Source: Phaeobacter sp. 22II1-1F12B (GTDB lineage: Bacteria > Pseudomonadota > Alphaproteobacteria > Rhodobacterales > Rhodobacteraceae). Taken from it: a DNA stretch of 64,000 bases. The notes beneath the pieces were generated by a model. The model saw only the letters and a program-made list of their open reading frames with translations, made no database searches and was not told where the DNA came from. Position numbers and translations under genes: made by a program. Each line of letters begins with the position of its first letter. The first letter of the stretch is position 1. Below, piece by piece: positions 35,671 through 46,482 of the stretch. The DNA lies in NCBI RefSeq assembly GCF_002210165.1, contig NZ_AQQP01000010.1, positions 1-64,000 on the forward strand, written 5' to 3'.

Positions 35671-36268
35671 GAAACTCGGAAAATTACTGTGGCCGAGGGA
35701 AAGCGGCCGGGATGCTGAAAAATTCAGCCTGCTTGTTTCATGCCACGGTTGTGTAAAAATAAAAGTACAATCATTAGTCTAATTGCAAAAAACATCCTGC
35801 TTTTGAATTTTCGGGCAGGAACGCCCGGCAAGACATCACAAAATGCGCCGATCCCAAAGTAATTGCGGGCACAGGGTTTCCCCTGCACCCGCCATTCCTG
35901 ATTTGAAACCGCTTACCTTTTACGCTTTTCCCGACCCGAAAACGGATCACTGTCAATTCAGCCAAGGGGTCTATGCCTTTGGTATGACGACGCAGTAATC
36001 GACATCTGTCACACCGGTATGAAACACGGGGGAAACAAAATCACTCGTACCGGCAAAGTGCGGACGTGGAGTTTGGGGCCCCACGCCCGCGACTTCGCGA
36101 AACACGCATACTCTTTACAAACTCGCTCACTCTTACTCGGAGAGCGCCTAACCGGTGGCGCCCGATCCGATGATCCTTGTATGACGAAGCCCGCTTGGAA
36201 CTTCCGTGATCTTCTTCACAAATAGGAATGAAGATTTCAGAAATTTCCAAAAGCCGGTGGCGAGGAAA
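35671..36268. other. 598-base AT-rich intergenic region with hairpins, no gene seen
   Basis: Between the acyl-CoA synthetase and the 3' end of nadK. An imperfect hairpin is at 35865-35892, and a ten-pair hairpin with one mismatch, GCGGACGTGG (36060-36069) with CCACGCCCGC (36081-36090), lies next to CGCG-ACTT-CGCG. Open frames present on both strands show no ribosome-binding site or family. A small RNA is possible. I found no tRNA. Confidence 0.45.
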
Positions 36269-37030
36269 TCAGTTGAATTGTTCGGAAATGAGCCGCTCTT
36301 CCAGCCCGTGGCCGGGATCAAAGAGAATCCGGTGCTTTATCGTCGGATCGGATTTGATCTCGACCCAGTCGATATTGTCGATAGAAATCGAATCCGCATC
36401 CGCCATCACCGGACGTTTAGCCGATTCCAGCACGTCGAAACGCACCGTGACCCGTTTCGGCAGCAACGCCCCGCGCCAGCGCCGGGGCCGGAATGCGGCA
36501 ATCGCCGTCAGCGCCAGCACATCCGCGCCAATCGGCAGAATCGGCCCGTGGGCCGAATAGTTATACGCGGTCGATCCTGCCGGGGTGGACAGCAGCGCCC
36601 CGTCGCAGACCAGCTCGTCCAGCCGCACCTTGCCATCGACCGTGATCTTCAGCTTGGCCGCCTGCGGCCCCGCCCGCAAAAGCGAAACCTCGTTGATCGC
36701 CAGAGCCCGATGCACCCGCCCGGTCTGGTCCATCGCTTCCATCGACAGCGGGTTGATGTCTTCCTGAACCGCTTCCTCGAGGCGCTCCATCAAGCCTTCC
36801 TCGTTGTATTCATTCATCAAAAAGCCGATGGTGCCGCAATTCATGCCGTAAACCGGCGCCGGAAGATCCTGTGTCGCATGCAATGTCCGCAGCATGAAAC
36901 CATCCCCGCCCAGCGCCACGATCACGTCCGCCTCGGTTGGTGGCACATCGCCATATCTCGCGGTCAGCACATCATGGGCCGACTGCGCCACTTCGCTCTT
37001 GCCGGCCATGAACGCGATTTTCAGGGTCAT
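36269..37030 (-). CDS. nadK: NAD kinase
   Basis: 253 residues from the ATG at 37030 (MTLKIAFMAGKSE). The family motifs are VALGGDGFMLRTLH (GGDG), the NE motif in INEVSLLR, and STPAGSTAYNYSAHGPIL. It phosphorylates NAD to NADP with ATP. A longer frame to 37171 would enter the divergent glyA upstream region and has no ribosome-binding site. Shares a divergent promoter region with glyA. Confidence 0.95.
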   Translation of the reverse strand: MTLKIAFMAGKSEVAQSAHDVLTARYGDVPPTEADVIVALGGDGFMLRTLHATQDLPAPVYGMNCGTIGFLMNEYNEEGLMERLEEAVQEDINPLSMEAMDQTGRVHRALAINEVSLLRAGPQAAKLKITVDGKVRLDELVCDGALLSTPAGSTAYNYSAHGPILPIGADVLALTAIAAFRPRRWRGALLPKRVTVRFDVLESAKRPVMADADSISIDNIDWVEIKSDPTIKHRILFDPGHGLEERLISEQFN

Positions 37031-37147
37031 TCCAAAGGTTTCCGGTATTACGCAACTTGTTCCGAAACAATCATACCTTTCCGGGCGTGACCAGCCTTGG
37101 CGCGAGAGCGCTGCGATTCGTCGCTTTACAGCCTTCCAACCCCGCCC

Positions 37148-37165
37148 GGTTTCCGATACGAAACC
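37148..37165 (+). promoter_or_regulatory. Inverted repeat upstream of glyA
   Basis: GGTTTC (37148-37153) and GAAACC (37160-37165) are reverse complements around CGATAC, ending 36 bases before the glyA ATG. It could be a repressor operator or a short 5'-UTR hairpin in the nadK/glyA divergent region. Confidence 0.35.
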
Positions 37166-37201
37166 CAGCAATCACGCCCCTTTCATTACCCGGAGCATCC
37201 A

Positions 37202-38497
<1,296 letters not shown>

Positions 38498-38507
38498 TCA
38501 AACAGGC

Positions 38508-38525
38508 CCGGGGCGAAAGCCCCGG
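38508..38525 (+). terminator. GC-rich tetraloop hairpin after glyA
   Basis: CCGGGGC (38508-38514) and GCCCCGG (38519-38525) pair around a stable GAAA tetraloop, 10 bases after the glyA stop. No T tract follows; termination or 3'-end stabilisation are both possible. Confidence 0.55.
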
Positions 38526-38531
38526 CGCCGA

Positions 38532-38575
38532 TGCACGCCCGATGTACAGGGGGTGTACAGGTAGTGTACGGGAAT
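38532..38575 (+). repeat. Four-unit 11-bp tandem repeat
   Basis: Units start at 38532 (TGCACGCCCGA), 38543 (TGTACAGGGGG), 38554 (TGTACAGGTAG) and 38565 (TGTACGGGAAT). The spacing is exactly 11 bases, about one helical turn, and the TGTAC core is nearly palindromic. The array lies in the short intergenic region between glyA and a convergent membrane protein gene. Its role is unknown; helically phased binding sites are possible. Confidence 0.6.
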
Positions 38576-38629
38576 CACCCCCTCATTTCGGGGGGTATTC
38601 CACCCAAACCGCGCAGGTCCGACAAGCTT

Positions 38630-38995
38630 TCAGATAAAGCCGCGCCACATCAGGATGGCCATCAGGATCGCGGCAATCACCAGAATATTGAACGCAATCG
38701 CACCCAGCACGCCAAGGAAATAGCCCTTGCGGCGATCCGAAACATCAATGCCCGTGAGGTGTTCGCGAATGCGGCTTGCCGCCAGATCAAGACGCGGTTT
38801 ATCCAATGTATTCCGCAGCTTGGGATGTTCGGACAGGCCCTCGGCAATCGCCAGTTCACGCCCGTAACGGCGCATGGAACGCGGCAGGCGACGCCCAGCC
38901 TTGCGCAGCGCGACAGAAAAGCTGCCCGCACGCACGCCCAGTTTGTCGCGCATTAATTTCTTCAGCTCTAAAGTCTGTTCCTGAACCTGGCTCAT
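38630..38995 (-). CDS. Small C-terminally anchored membrane protein, unknown function
   Basis: 121 residues from the ATG at 38995; a GTG one codon upstream is possible. It has a basic, helical cytoplasmic part (KKLMRDKLGVRAGSF then RKAGRRLPRSMRRYGREL) and one hydrophobic segment near 99-118 (FNILVIAAILMAILMW) at the C-terminus, a tail-anchored arrangement. GAGGG lies upstream. No family recognised. Convergent with glyA and divergent from the hydrolase gene. Confidence 0.65.
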   Translation of the reverse strand: MSQVQEQTLELKKLMRDKLGVRAGSFSVALRKAGRRLPRSMRRYGRELAIAEGLSEHPKLRNTLDKPRLDLAASRIREHLTGIDVSDRRKGYFLGVLGAIAFNILVIAAILMAILMWRGFI

Positions 38996-39086
38996 CACCC
39001 ACCCTCACATCCCCAGACATAGCGCGCCGGTGCCGCGTGCTCAATGGGGCTGGCAGCCATGCCGGGCAGTCGCTAGACAAGATGGC

Positions 39087-39842
39087 ATGTTGAACACTAT
39101 TCGCCACGGCTCCGCCTCGGACCTTCCGCCCCTTCTCATCGTGCATGGCCTGTTCGGCTCTGCCCGCAACTGGGGCGTGATCGCCAAACGGCTCTCTGAC
39201 AGCCGCGAGGTCATCGCCGTCGATCTGCGCAATCACGGCGAAAGCCCTTGGTATGACAGCCATACCTACGCCGATATGGCCGATGATCTGGCCGAGGTCA
39301 TGGCCACCCTGCCCGGCCCGGTGGATCTGGTTGGGCACTCCATGGGCGGCAAGGCCGCGATGATGCTGGCCCTGACCCACCCCGAGCATCTGAACCGTCT
39401 GGTGATCGCGGACATCGCCCCTGTGGCCTACACCCACACACAGCTCCATTTCATCGAGAAAATGCGCGCGGTGGACCTTGCTCGCGTCACGCGCCGCTCC
39501 GAGGCCGCCCAGCAACTGGCCGATCTGGGCGTCGAACCCGCCTTGCAAAGCTTTTTCACTCAGTCGCTCGACGTCGCCAATCAAAAGTGGAAACTGAACC
39601 TCGACGCGCTCGAAGCGAATATGCCCGAAATCATGACCTTTCCGGATGTCGAGACGCAGTGGGACGGCCCTGCCCTGTTCCTCAGCGGTGCCGAATCCGA
39701 TTACGTGGCAACGGACAATCGCGCCAAGATCCGCAGCCTTTTCCCCTCGGCCCGCTTTGCGAAACTGCCCGGAGCGGGCCATTGGCTCCACGCAGACAAG
39801 CCCCGTGAATTCGAAGCAACCCTGCGCGTCTTCCTCGATTGA
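39087..39842 (+). CDS. Alpha/beta-fold hydrolase (YbfF-like esterase)
   Basis: 251 residues. The nucleophile elbow is GHSMGG at 83-88 (Ser85), the oxyanion region is VHGLFGSARNW at 19-29, and the catalytic histidine lies in GAGHWLHADKP near the C-terminus. The LRNHGESP motif is typical of the YbfF branch. It would hydrolyse an ester or thioester of unknown identity. The ATG at 39087 is chosen because homologues begin just before the first strand; the frame stays open to 39030. Confidence 0.85.
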   Translation: MLNTIRHGSASDLPPLLIVHGLFGSARNWGVIAKRLSDSREVIAVDLRNHGESPWYDSHTYADMADDLAEVMATLPGPVDLVGHSMGGKAAMMLALTHPEHLNRLVIADIAPVAYTHTQLHFIEKMRAVDLARVTRRSEAAQQLADLGVEPALQSFFTQSLDVANQKWKLNLDALEANMPEIMTFPDVETQWDGPALFLSGAESDYVATDNRAKIRSLFPSARFAKLPGAGHWLHADKPREFEATLRVFLD

Positions 39843-39934
39843 ATAGCCAATTCAATTATTTGTCCGATTGGCAGCGCATTTATTAACGTTGGTTAATAGG
39901 CCGAATTAGTAACGTCGGGTCACAAATGTCACTA

Positions 39935-39954
39935 ATTCTTCAAAATTGAAGAAT
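39935..39954 (+). promoter_or_regulatory. 20-bp palindrome upstream of small membrane protein gene
   Basis: ATTCTTCAA (39935-39943) and TTGAAGAAT (39946-39954) are reverse complements around AA, inside an AT-rich stretch 64 bases before the start at 40018. A second shorter palindrome, TTAAC-GTTG-GTTAA, lies near 39882-39895. These look like operator sequences or a hairpin in the leader. Confidence 0.45.
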
Positions 39955-40017
39955 GCCGTCTGGGCAGGAATCACCTGATTCTCTATAAGGGGACTTGGAT
40001 GGGTAAGGGCGGACAGA

Positions 40018-40212
40018 ATGACTGGATACATACTCTCGTCTTCTATGACGGGCATTTTCGGCGGTGCCTTGGGGCTTCTCGCTTATGGAAACGACCTGAT
40101 ACACGTACTCGGATGGTATCTGATCGGCGGCTGGGCCGGGCTTGCGCTCATGGTCGCGGCAGTTCTGATCAGCAATAACATGCGCGAGAACGCGTTTTGG
40201 GCCGTACGCTAA
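40018..40212 (+). CDS. Small two-segment membrane protein
   Basis: 64 residues with two hydrophobic segments (about 9-24 and 29-50) and a short charged tail (NNMRENAFWAVR). AAGGGCGGA lies upstream of the ATG. Third-position GC is coding-like. No family recognised. Preceded by an AT-rich regulatory-looking region with palindromes, so it is probably an independently controlled gene. Confidence 0.5.
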   Translation: MTGYILSSSMTGIFGGALGLLAYGNDLIHVLGWYLIGGWAGLALMVAAVLISNNMRENAFWAVR

Positions 40213-40347
40213 TCTAGCCGGGCAATCGCCGTCTCAGGCCATTGCCCGCTTGCGCACCAACCACTAGATGTGGTTGTATATGCCGTGCAGATATCGAGAT
40301 TGAGCCCGAATACTGCGTTTCACCTCGTCTGAATCAAGAGCTTTGCC

Positions 40348-40467
40348 ATGCTGCGCATCCTTGCCATCGCCCTCGTCCTCCTGCCTCTCGCCGCCTGCGA
40401 AACCGCCAAGGGTTTCGGCAAGGACGTTGAATCCCTCGGCCGCAATATCCAGGACGAAGCGGAATAA
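40348..40467 (+). CDS. Entericidin A/B-like small lipoprotein
   Basis: 39 residues: MLRILAIALVLLPLAACETA followed by KGFGKDVESLGRNIQDEAE. The lipobox LAAC puts the lipidated cysteine at residue 17, and the KGFGKDVESLG body is the entericidin pattern. Entericidins are tiny envelope lipoproteins, described in E. coli as a toxin/antidote pair (EcnA/EcnB). Only one is here. It is followed by a hairpin terminator. Too short for many gene finders. Confidence 0.85.
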   Translation: MLRILAIALVLLPLAACETAKGFGKDVESLGRNIQDEAE

Positions 40468-40779
40468 TCCGCGGCCTCGGCCCGCTTTCAATCAACTTAA
40501 AACCGACCGCATTTCCGGCATGCGCATGTCGTCGATACGCCTGTCGTATCGACCGGTTTTCTATTGGCTGAAAGCATTGGTTCAGACTTAATTCAGAATT
40601 CTGACGTATCATTCAGATCGGTATTAAACCGACGTTCGGCGCTTTATTGACCCAAGGTAAAGCAGATACAATTGCTGCATTCGCAAAGAGAGTTCGCGCT
40701 TGCAGCAATTCCATGAATTGCACGACAGGTTTTCGATTGGAAAGTATTCCGGCCGCGAAAAACCACGCAGCCGGAGATA
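40468..40779. other. Intergenic region downstream of the entericidin gene
   Basis: About 310 bases between the entericidin-like gene and the 3' end of lepA. It contains the entericidin terminator at 40531 and an AT-rich stretch near 40570-40720. No credible gene is visible. Confidence 0.5.
40531..40557 (+). terminator. Terminator of the entericidin-like gene
   Basis: GTCGATACG (40531-40539) pairs with CGTATCGAC (40545-40553) around CCTGT and is followed by CGGTTTTCTATT, which gives a short T tract. Confidence 0.65.
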
Positions 40780-42579
<1,800 letters not shown>

Positions 42580-42706
42580 GGCGGTGATATGTATGGGAAC
42601 GCGGCATCGGTCAAGCGCCACGTGAGGGCACATCCAATAAGTTTAACAGGGTTCAAAGCTCTACGGAGCGTCAGCGGGCAATTACAGCATTCAGGACCAT
42701 TTTCCT

Positions 42707-42994
42707 ATGTCGATTGTCCGGACCGGAAGGCTTCGAGACAAGCCTGATTTTCCCTGTACGCATCCCTACGGCAACAGCTATATCATGCCCTTCGCCATCG
42801 ATTTCACCACCATCAATGGCGCGCCGCGCGGCGGGGTCGCCAGCGGCGATATCGCCGGGTTGGACAAACTCTGTGGTCAGGGCGTCAACGACCTGTTCGG
42901 CGGGCGCGAGGGCGGTGACAGGTTGATTGTCGATTTCCTTATCCACAACCTGCATCCGAACCTGCACGAAAGCCATTTCCTCTTTGCAACGTGA
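42707..42994 (+). CDS. Uncertain ORF of 95 codons
   Basis: The frame has GC-rich third positions from about residue 20 onward, like real genes here, and codes for YGNSYIMPFAIDFTTING and DRLIVDFLIHNLHPNL. No ribosome-binding site is clear and I recognise no family. An overlapping minus-strand frame exists but has weaker third-position bias. It could be a small hypothetical gene or a remnant. Confidence 0.3.
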   Translation: MSIVRTGRLRDKPDFPCTHPYGNSYIMPFAIDFTTINGAPRGGVASGDIAGLDKLCGQGVNDLFGGREGGDRLIVDFLIHNLHPNLHESHFLFAT

Positions 42995-43105
42995 AGTCCT
43001 TGACCCGTCAACCAGATTGAACCACCGCGCGGAATGCTTCATATTGCGCCGCAACCGGGGGTACACCGGCAGGGGTAAAACGCAGGCGGAACAAGGGCAG
43101 TTTGC

Positions 43106-43441
43106 ATGAAGGGTATGTTGGTTCTGGCACTGGCGGTCACGGCGCTCGCCGCCTGTGGCGGCGGACAGCGCGGGCATGGCGGTCTGACACGGGTTGTTGG
43201 CGGGCCGATCAATTCCGCCTGTCTCGAACAGGGCCGCAAAGGGGCGACGATCCAGCGGTGCAGCTGCGTCCAGAGCGTTGCCAACCAGACGCTCTCGGGC
43301 AGCGATCAACGTCTTGGCGCCAGCTTTTTCGGCGATCCCCACGCAGCGCAGGAAATCCGTCAGTCCGACAGCAGCTCGCATTCCGAATTCTGGAAACGCT
43401 GGCGCGATTTCGGCGATCAGGCCGCCAAGATCTGCACCTGA
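43106..43441 (+). CDS. Small cysteine-containing lipoprotein
   Basis: 111 residues: a signal peptide and lipobox (LAACGGG, lipidated cysteine at residue 17). A body with three further cysteines follows (SACLEQGR, QRCSCVQSV) and ends KRWRDFGDQAAKICT. This arrangement matches a lipoprotein family seen across Rhodobacterales, sometimes labelled arginine transporter on weak grounds; I would not assign transport. The gene ends three bases before the convergent dehydrogenase. Confidence 0.75.
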   Translation: MKGMLVLALAVTALAACGGGQRGHGGLTRVVGGPINSACLEQGRKGATIQRCSCVQSVANQTLSGSDQRLGASFFGDPHAAQEIRQSDSSSHSEFWKRWRDFGDQAAKICT

Positions 43442-43444
43442 GGA

Positions 43445-44752
43445 TTAGCTGCCGCTATTGGCCACCATCGGCGGCGGGCTGAACCGGTCCAGCCGGATAT
43501 CGGCGGTGCGGGCGTGGCCCTCCATCCCCTCGTGACGCGAGATGTTTGCGGTGGCCTGTGCCAGATCGGGCAGCGCCTGATCCTCGACCCGCTGCCATGT
43601 GACGGTCTTGAGGAATTTATGCACGCTCAGCCCGCCGGTATAGCGCGCAGCCCCTGCCGTGGGCAGAACGTGGTTCGGCCCCGCGGCCTTGTCGCCGAAA
43701 GCGACGGTCGTGTTTTCGCCAAGGAACAGCGAGCCGTAGGAGCGTAGTCGGTCTTTCCACCAGTCAAGATCGCGTGCCTGCACATGCAGATGCTCGGGCC
43801 CGGCAAGATCGGCCTGAACTGCCATTTCCTCGCGGTTTTCGCACAGGATCACCTCGCCCATTGCTTCCCAAGCGGCACGAGCGGCCTGCGCGTTGGACTC
43901 GGGCAATTCGGCGATACAGCGCGGCACCAGCCGCATCACGTCGCGCGCAAGGCTTGCGTCATCGGTGATCAGCGTGACCGGCGAATTGGCCCCGTGTTCC
44001 GCCTGCCCCACAAGGTCCCATGCCACGGTCAGCGCATCCGCCGTGTCATCGGCCACGATCAGGGAATCCGTCGGACCCGCAAACATGTCGATACCGACAG
44101 GGCCAAACATCTGGCGCTTGGCCTCGGCCACGAACTGGTTACCCGGCCCAACGAGGATATCGGCGGGCGACCCACCGAAAAGACCCTGCGCCAGCGCCGC
44201 GATCCCCTGTACACCACCCAGGGTCAGGATACGGTCCGCCCCGGCAAGCTGCATTGCGTAAAGCACGGCCGGGGCCGGTCCTTCGGCTCCGCGCGCGGGG
44301 GTGCAGGCGATCACATTGCTCACACCCGCCGCCCGCGCCGTGGTGATCGACATCAGGGCCGAGGCGATATGCGCATAGCGCCCGCCCGGTACATAACAAC
44401 CGGCAGTGGTCAGCGGGATATGGCGCTGCCCGGCAAAGAGGCCGGGGCGTAGCTCGATTTCCATGTCATGCGCGCTGGCCCGCTGGGCAAGGGCAAAGGC
44501 ACGAATGTTTTCATGCGCGTAGCGGATGTCGGCCTTGAGGTCCTCGGGCAGTTGTCCGGCGGCGGCATCGATCTGTGCTTCGGTCACGACAATCGGTCCG
44601 GTCCAGCCATCCAACGTCTCGGCATAATCCCGAACCGCAGTCTCGCCCTCTGTGGCGATCCGGGCGAGCATCGACTGCACGATCGCAACCGTCTTTTCGT
44701 CTGACCCATGATCGGGGATCGTGGATTGCTTGAGATATTGCGTCGCCATCAT
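43445..44752 (-). CDS. Histidinol-dehydrogenase-family enzyme (HisD/HpsN-like)
   Basis: 435 residues. Family motifs: GCYVPGGRYAH (131-141 region), GPGNQFVAEAKRQMFG, AGPTDSLIVAD, QAEHGANSP and HEGMEGHA, which supply the NAD and zinc sites. It is a zinc- and NAD-dependent dehydrogenase that oxidises an alcohol to an acid in two steps. No other his gene is present, and a LysR gene is divergent. This suggests a catabolic paralogue such as sulfopropanediol dehydrogenase (HpsN) rather than histidine biosynthesis. AAAGGA precedes the first ATG; a second ATG follows directly. Confidence 0.8.
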   Translation of the reverse strand: MMATQYLKQSTIPDHGSDEKTVAIVQSMLARIATEGETAVRDYAETLDGWTGPIVVTEAQIDAAAGQLPEDLKADIRYAHENIRAFALAQRASAHDMEIELRPGLFAGQRHIPLTTAGCYVPGGRYAHIASALMSITTARAAGVSNVIACTPARGAEGPAPAVLYAMQLAGADRILTLGGVQGIAALAQGLFGGSPADILVGPGNQFVAEAKRQMFGPVGIDMFAGPTDSLIVADDTADALTVAWDLVGQAEHGANSPVTLITDDASLARDVMRLVPRCIAELPESNAQAARAAWEAMGEVILCENREEMAVQADLAGPEHLHVQARDLDWWKDRLRSYGSLFLGENTTVAFGDKAAGPNHVLPTAGAARYTGGLSVHKFLKTVTWQRVEDQALPDLAQATANISRHEGMEGHARTADIRLDRFSPPPMVANSGS

Positions 44753-44794
44753 GCGGATCCTTTCGGATTTGGCCCTTGACCCTTACCAGCGGGA

Positions 44795-44813
44795 GTTTCA
44801 CAAATAGTGAAAC
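44795..44813 (+). promoter_or_regulatory. LysR-type operator between dehydrogenase and LysR gene
   Basis: GTTTCAC (44795-44801) and GTGAAAC (44807-44813) form a perfect inverted repeat around AAATA. Inside it TCACAAATAGTGA fits the T-N11-A LysR consensus. It lies between the divergent hisD-family and lysR genes, so it is the likely site for autoregulation and activation. Confidence 0.7.
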
Positions 44814-44829
44814 CCCGGAGGTCAAAAAG

Positions 44830-45795
44830 CTGCTTATCAAAGGTGTCACCCTGCGCGGGCTCGAAGTTTTCGAGGCACTGGCCTCGACGGGATCGGTGGC
44901 TCAGGCGGCCGATATGACCGGCCTCAGCCAGCCCGCCGTCAGCCAGCAGTTGCGCAATCTCGAAACCGCGCTGGGCACCGAACTGGTGGACCACAGTCGC
45001 CGCCCCATGCGCATCACCCCCGCAGGCCGCAGCTTTCTCACGCGCACCGAGGCTGTGCTGAACGAGTTGCGCCTTGCCCAGAGCGAGTTGACGGTGATGG
45101 ATCTCAGCCATCTCAGCACGCTCTCGGTCGGGCTGATCGACGATTTCGACAGCGATCTCACGCCGCGTCTTGCCACGGTTCTGGCCGAGAGCCTGACCAA
45201 GTGCCGCTTCAAGCTGATCACCGCGTCGAGCACGCAGATCCAGGAGGCGATGAAGGCGCGCGAACTGCACATGGCGGTGGCCGCGAGCACTGGCGACGTG
45301 GCCCCGGGCATCACCGAATACCCGATCGTGCGCGACCCGTTCATCCTTGTCGCGCCGCATGGGATCGTGCGCAACAAGAACGATATCATGGGCGATCTGG
45401 CCGAGCTTCCGCTGCTGCGCTACAGCCGCGACCAGCTTATCGCCCGCCAGATCGAAGCCCATCTGGCGCGCCAGAAACTCGACTTTGAGACCCGGTTCGA
45501 AATCGGCTCGAACCCGGCGCTGATGGCGATGGTGGCGCGGCGCATCGGCTGGGCGATCACCACCCCGCTGGGCTACATGCGCGCGGCGCGTTCGCACCCG
45601 GATATCGATGTTTTCCCGCTGCCTTTCGGAGCCTTCTCGCGCAACATCTCGCTTTTTGCCGGGACCGACTGGGTCGATCAGGTGCCCCGCGACGTCTCCC
45701 GCACGATGCGGCACCTCGTGCAGAACCACGTGATCGATCCGGCGCTGATGCAGCTTCCGTGGCTGTCGGGACGTTTCAGCGTCATCGATTCCTGA
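44830..45795 (+). CDS. LysR family transcriptional regulator, probable CTG start
   Basis: 321 residues from a CTG at 44830, 8 bases after GGAGGT, giving (M)LIKGVTLRGLEVFEALA, the usual LysR N-terminus. The winged helix has SVAQAADMTGLSQPAVSQQLRNLE at about 17-40, and a substrate-binding domain follows. The only upstream canonical start in frame, a TTG at 44776, would put the LysR operator at 44795-44813 inside the coding sequence. No ATG, GTG or TTG occurs between 44779 and the helix-turn-helix. It probably controls the divergent dehydrogenase gene in response to a catabolic inducer. Confidence 0.85.
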   Translation: MLIKGVTLRGLEVFEALASTGSVAQAADMTGLSQPAVSQQLRNLETALGTELVDHSRRPMRITPAGRSFLTRTEAVLNELRLAQSELTVMDLSHLSTLSVGLIDDFDSDLTPRLATVLAESLTKCRFKLITASSTQIQEAMKARELHMAVAASTGDVAPGITEYPIVRDPFILVAPHGIVRNKNDIMGDLAELPLLRYSRDQLIARQIEAHLARQKLDFETRFEIGSNPALMAMVARRIGWAITTPLGYMRAARSHPDIDVFPLPFGAFSRNISLFAGTDWVDQVPRDVSRTMRHLVQNHVIDPALMQLPWLSGRFSVIDS

Positions 45796-45971
45796 CCCTT
45801 GCGAGCGGGATGAAACCCGCCGCGCTGTCGGTCTGGATATGCATATCGCTGATCGCATGTAACCACGTCAAAGGCTGTGTTTCATCCATCAACGCACGCG
45901 ATCACGGCAAGACAATGGCCAAGATGTGAGATTCCGAATCAGGACCGCCCAGATTTGGTTTTGCTTAATAC

Positions 45972-46427
45972 TCAGCCCGTTTCTGCCTGCTTCATCGCCA
46001 GTTCCAGACCGGCTGCGGCCTCTTCCAGCATGTCCAGAACGGTTTCGAAATCGCCGGTGTAATAGGGATCGGGCACGTGATCGGTCACCGTGTCCTTCAG
46101 GAAATCGACGCAGCGCAGAACCCGCGTGTCGGACCCTTGCGGACGCATCGCCTCGACCGTTGCAAGATTGTCGTCATCCATCGTCACGATCAGGTCGAAC
46201 GCGTCGAAATCGCCGGGCGAAAACTGCCGCGCTCTCAGATCGTCGACGGGATAGCCGCGTGCAGCGGCGGCCCGGCGCATCGGCGGATAGGGCGGCTCTC
46301 CGACATGCCAGCCCGAGGTGCCCGCGCTGTCGTAGTCGTACCCGGGCAGGCGCACGCGCATCACCCCTTCGGCGGCGGGAGAACGGCAGATATTGCCAAG
46401 GCAGACAAAGAGAATTCTTCTGGGCAT
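45972..46427 (-). CDS. Low-molecular-weight protein tyrosine phosphatase
   Basis: 151 residues from the ATG at 46427. The P-loop is CLGNICRS with nucleophile Cys9 and Arg15; the general acid is Asp120 in VPDPYYTG. It dephosphorylates phosphotyrosine proteins or small aryl phosphates. No tyrosine kinase or capsule cluster is adjacent. Divergent from the sirtuin gene with 55 bases between the starts. Confidence 0.94.
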   Translation of the reverse strand: MPRRILFVCLGNICRSPAAEGVMRVRLPGYDYDSAGTSGWHVGEPPYPPMRRAAAARGYPVDDLRARQFSPGDFDAFDLIVTMDDDNLATVEAMRPQGSDTRVLRCVDFLKDTVTDHVPDPYYTGDFETVLDMLEEAAAGLELAMKQAETG

Positions 46428-46482
46428 CGGGCATCGCTCTTGGTTAGGGTCCGGGCAAGAGACTAAAGGGAAAGCGCCTGCC

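Noticed and set aside
36000-36200. tRNA or known riboswitch in the hairpin-rich region
   Set aside because: No T-loop-like GTTCGANTC, acceptor stem or cloverleaf pattern could be found, and no riboswitch core was recognised.
42671-43381. Minus-strand open frame of about 236 codons between lepA and the dehydrogenase
   Set aside because: Weaker third-position GC bias than the overlapping plus-strand frames and it overlaps the lipoprotein gene, which has a good signal peptide and lipobox.
45805-45820. GCGGG-ATGAAA-CCCGC hairpin after the LysR gene
   Set aside because: Only five pairs and no T tract; too weak to call as a terminator.
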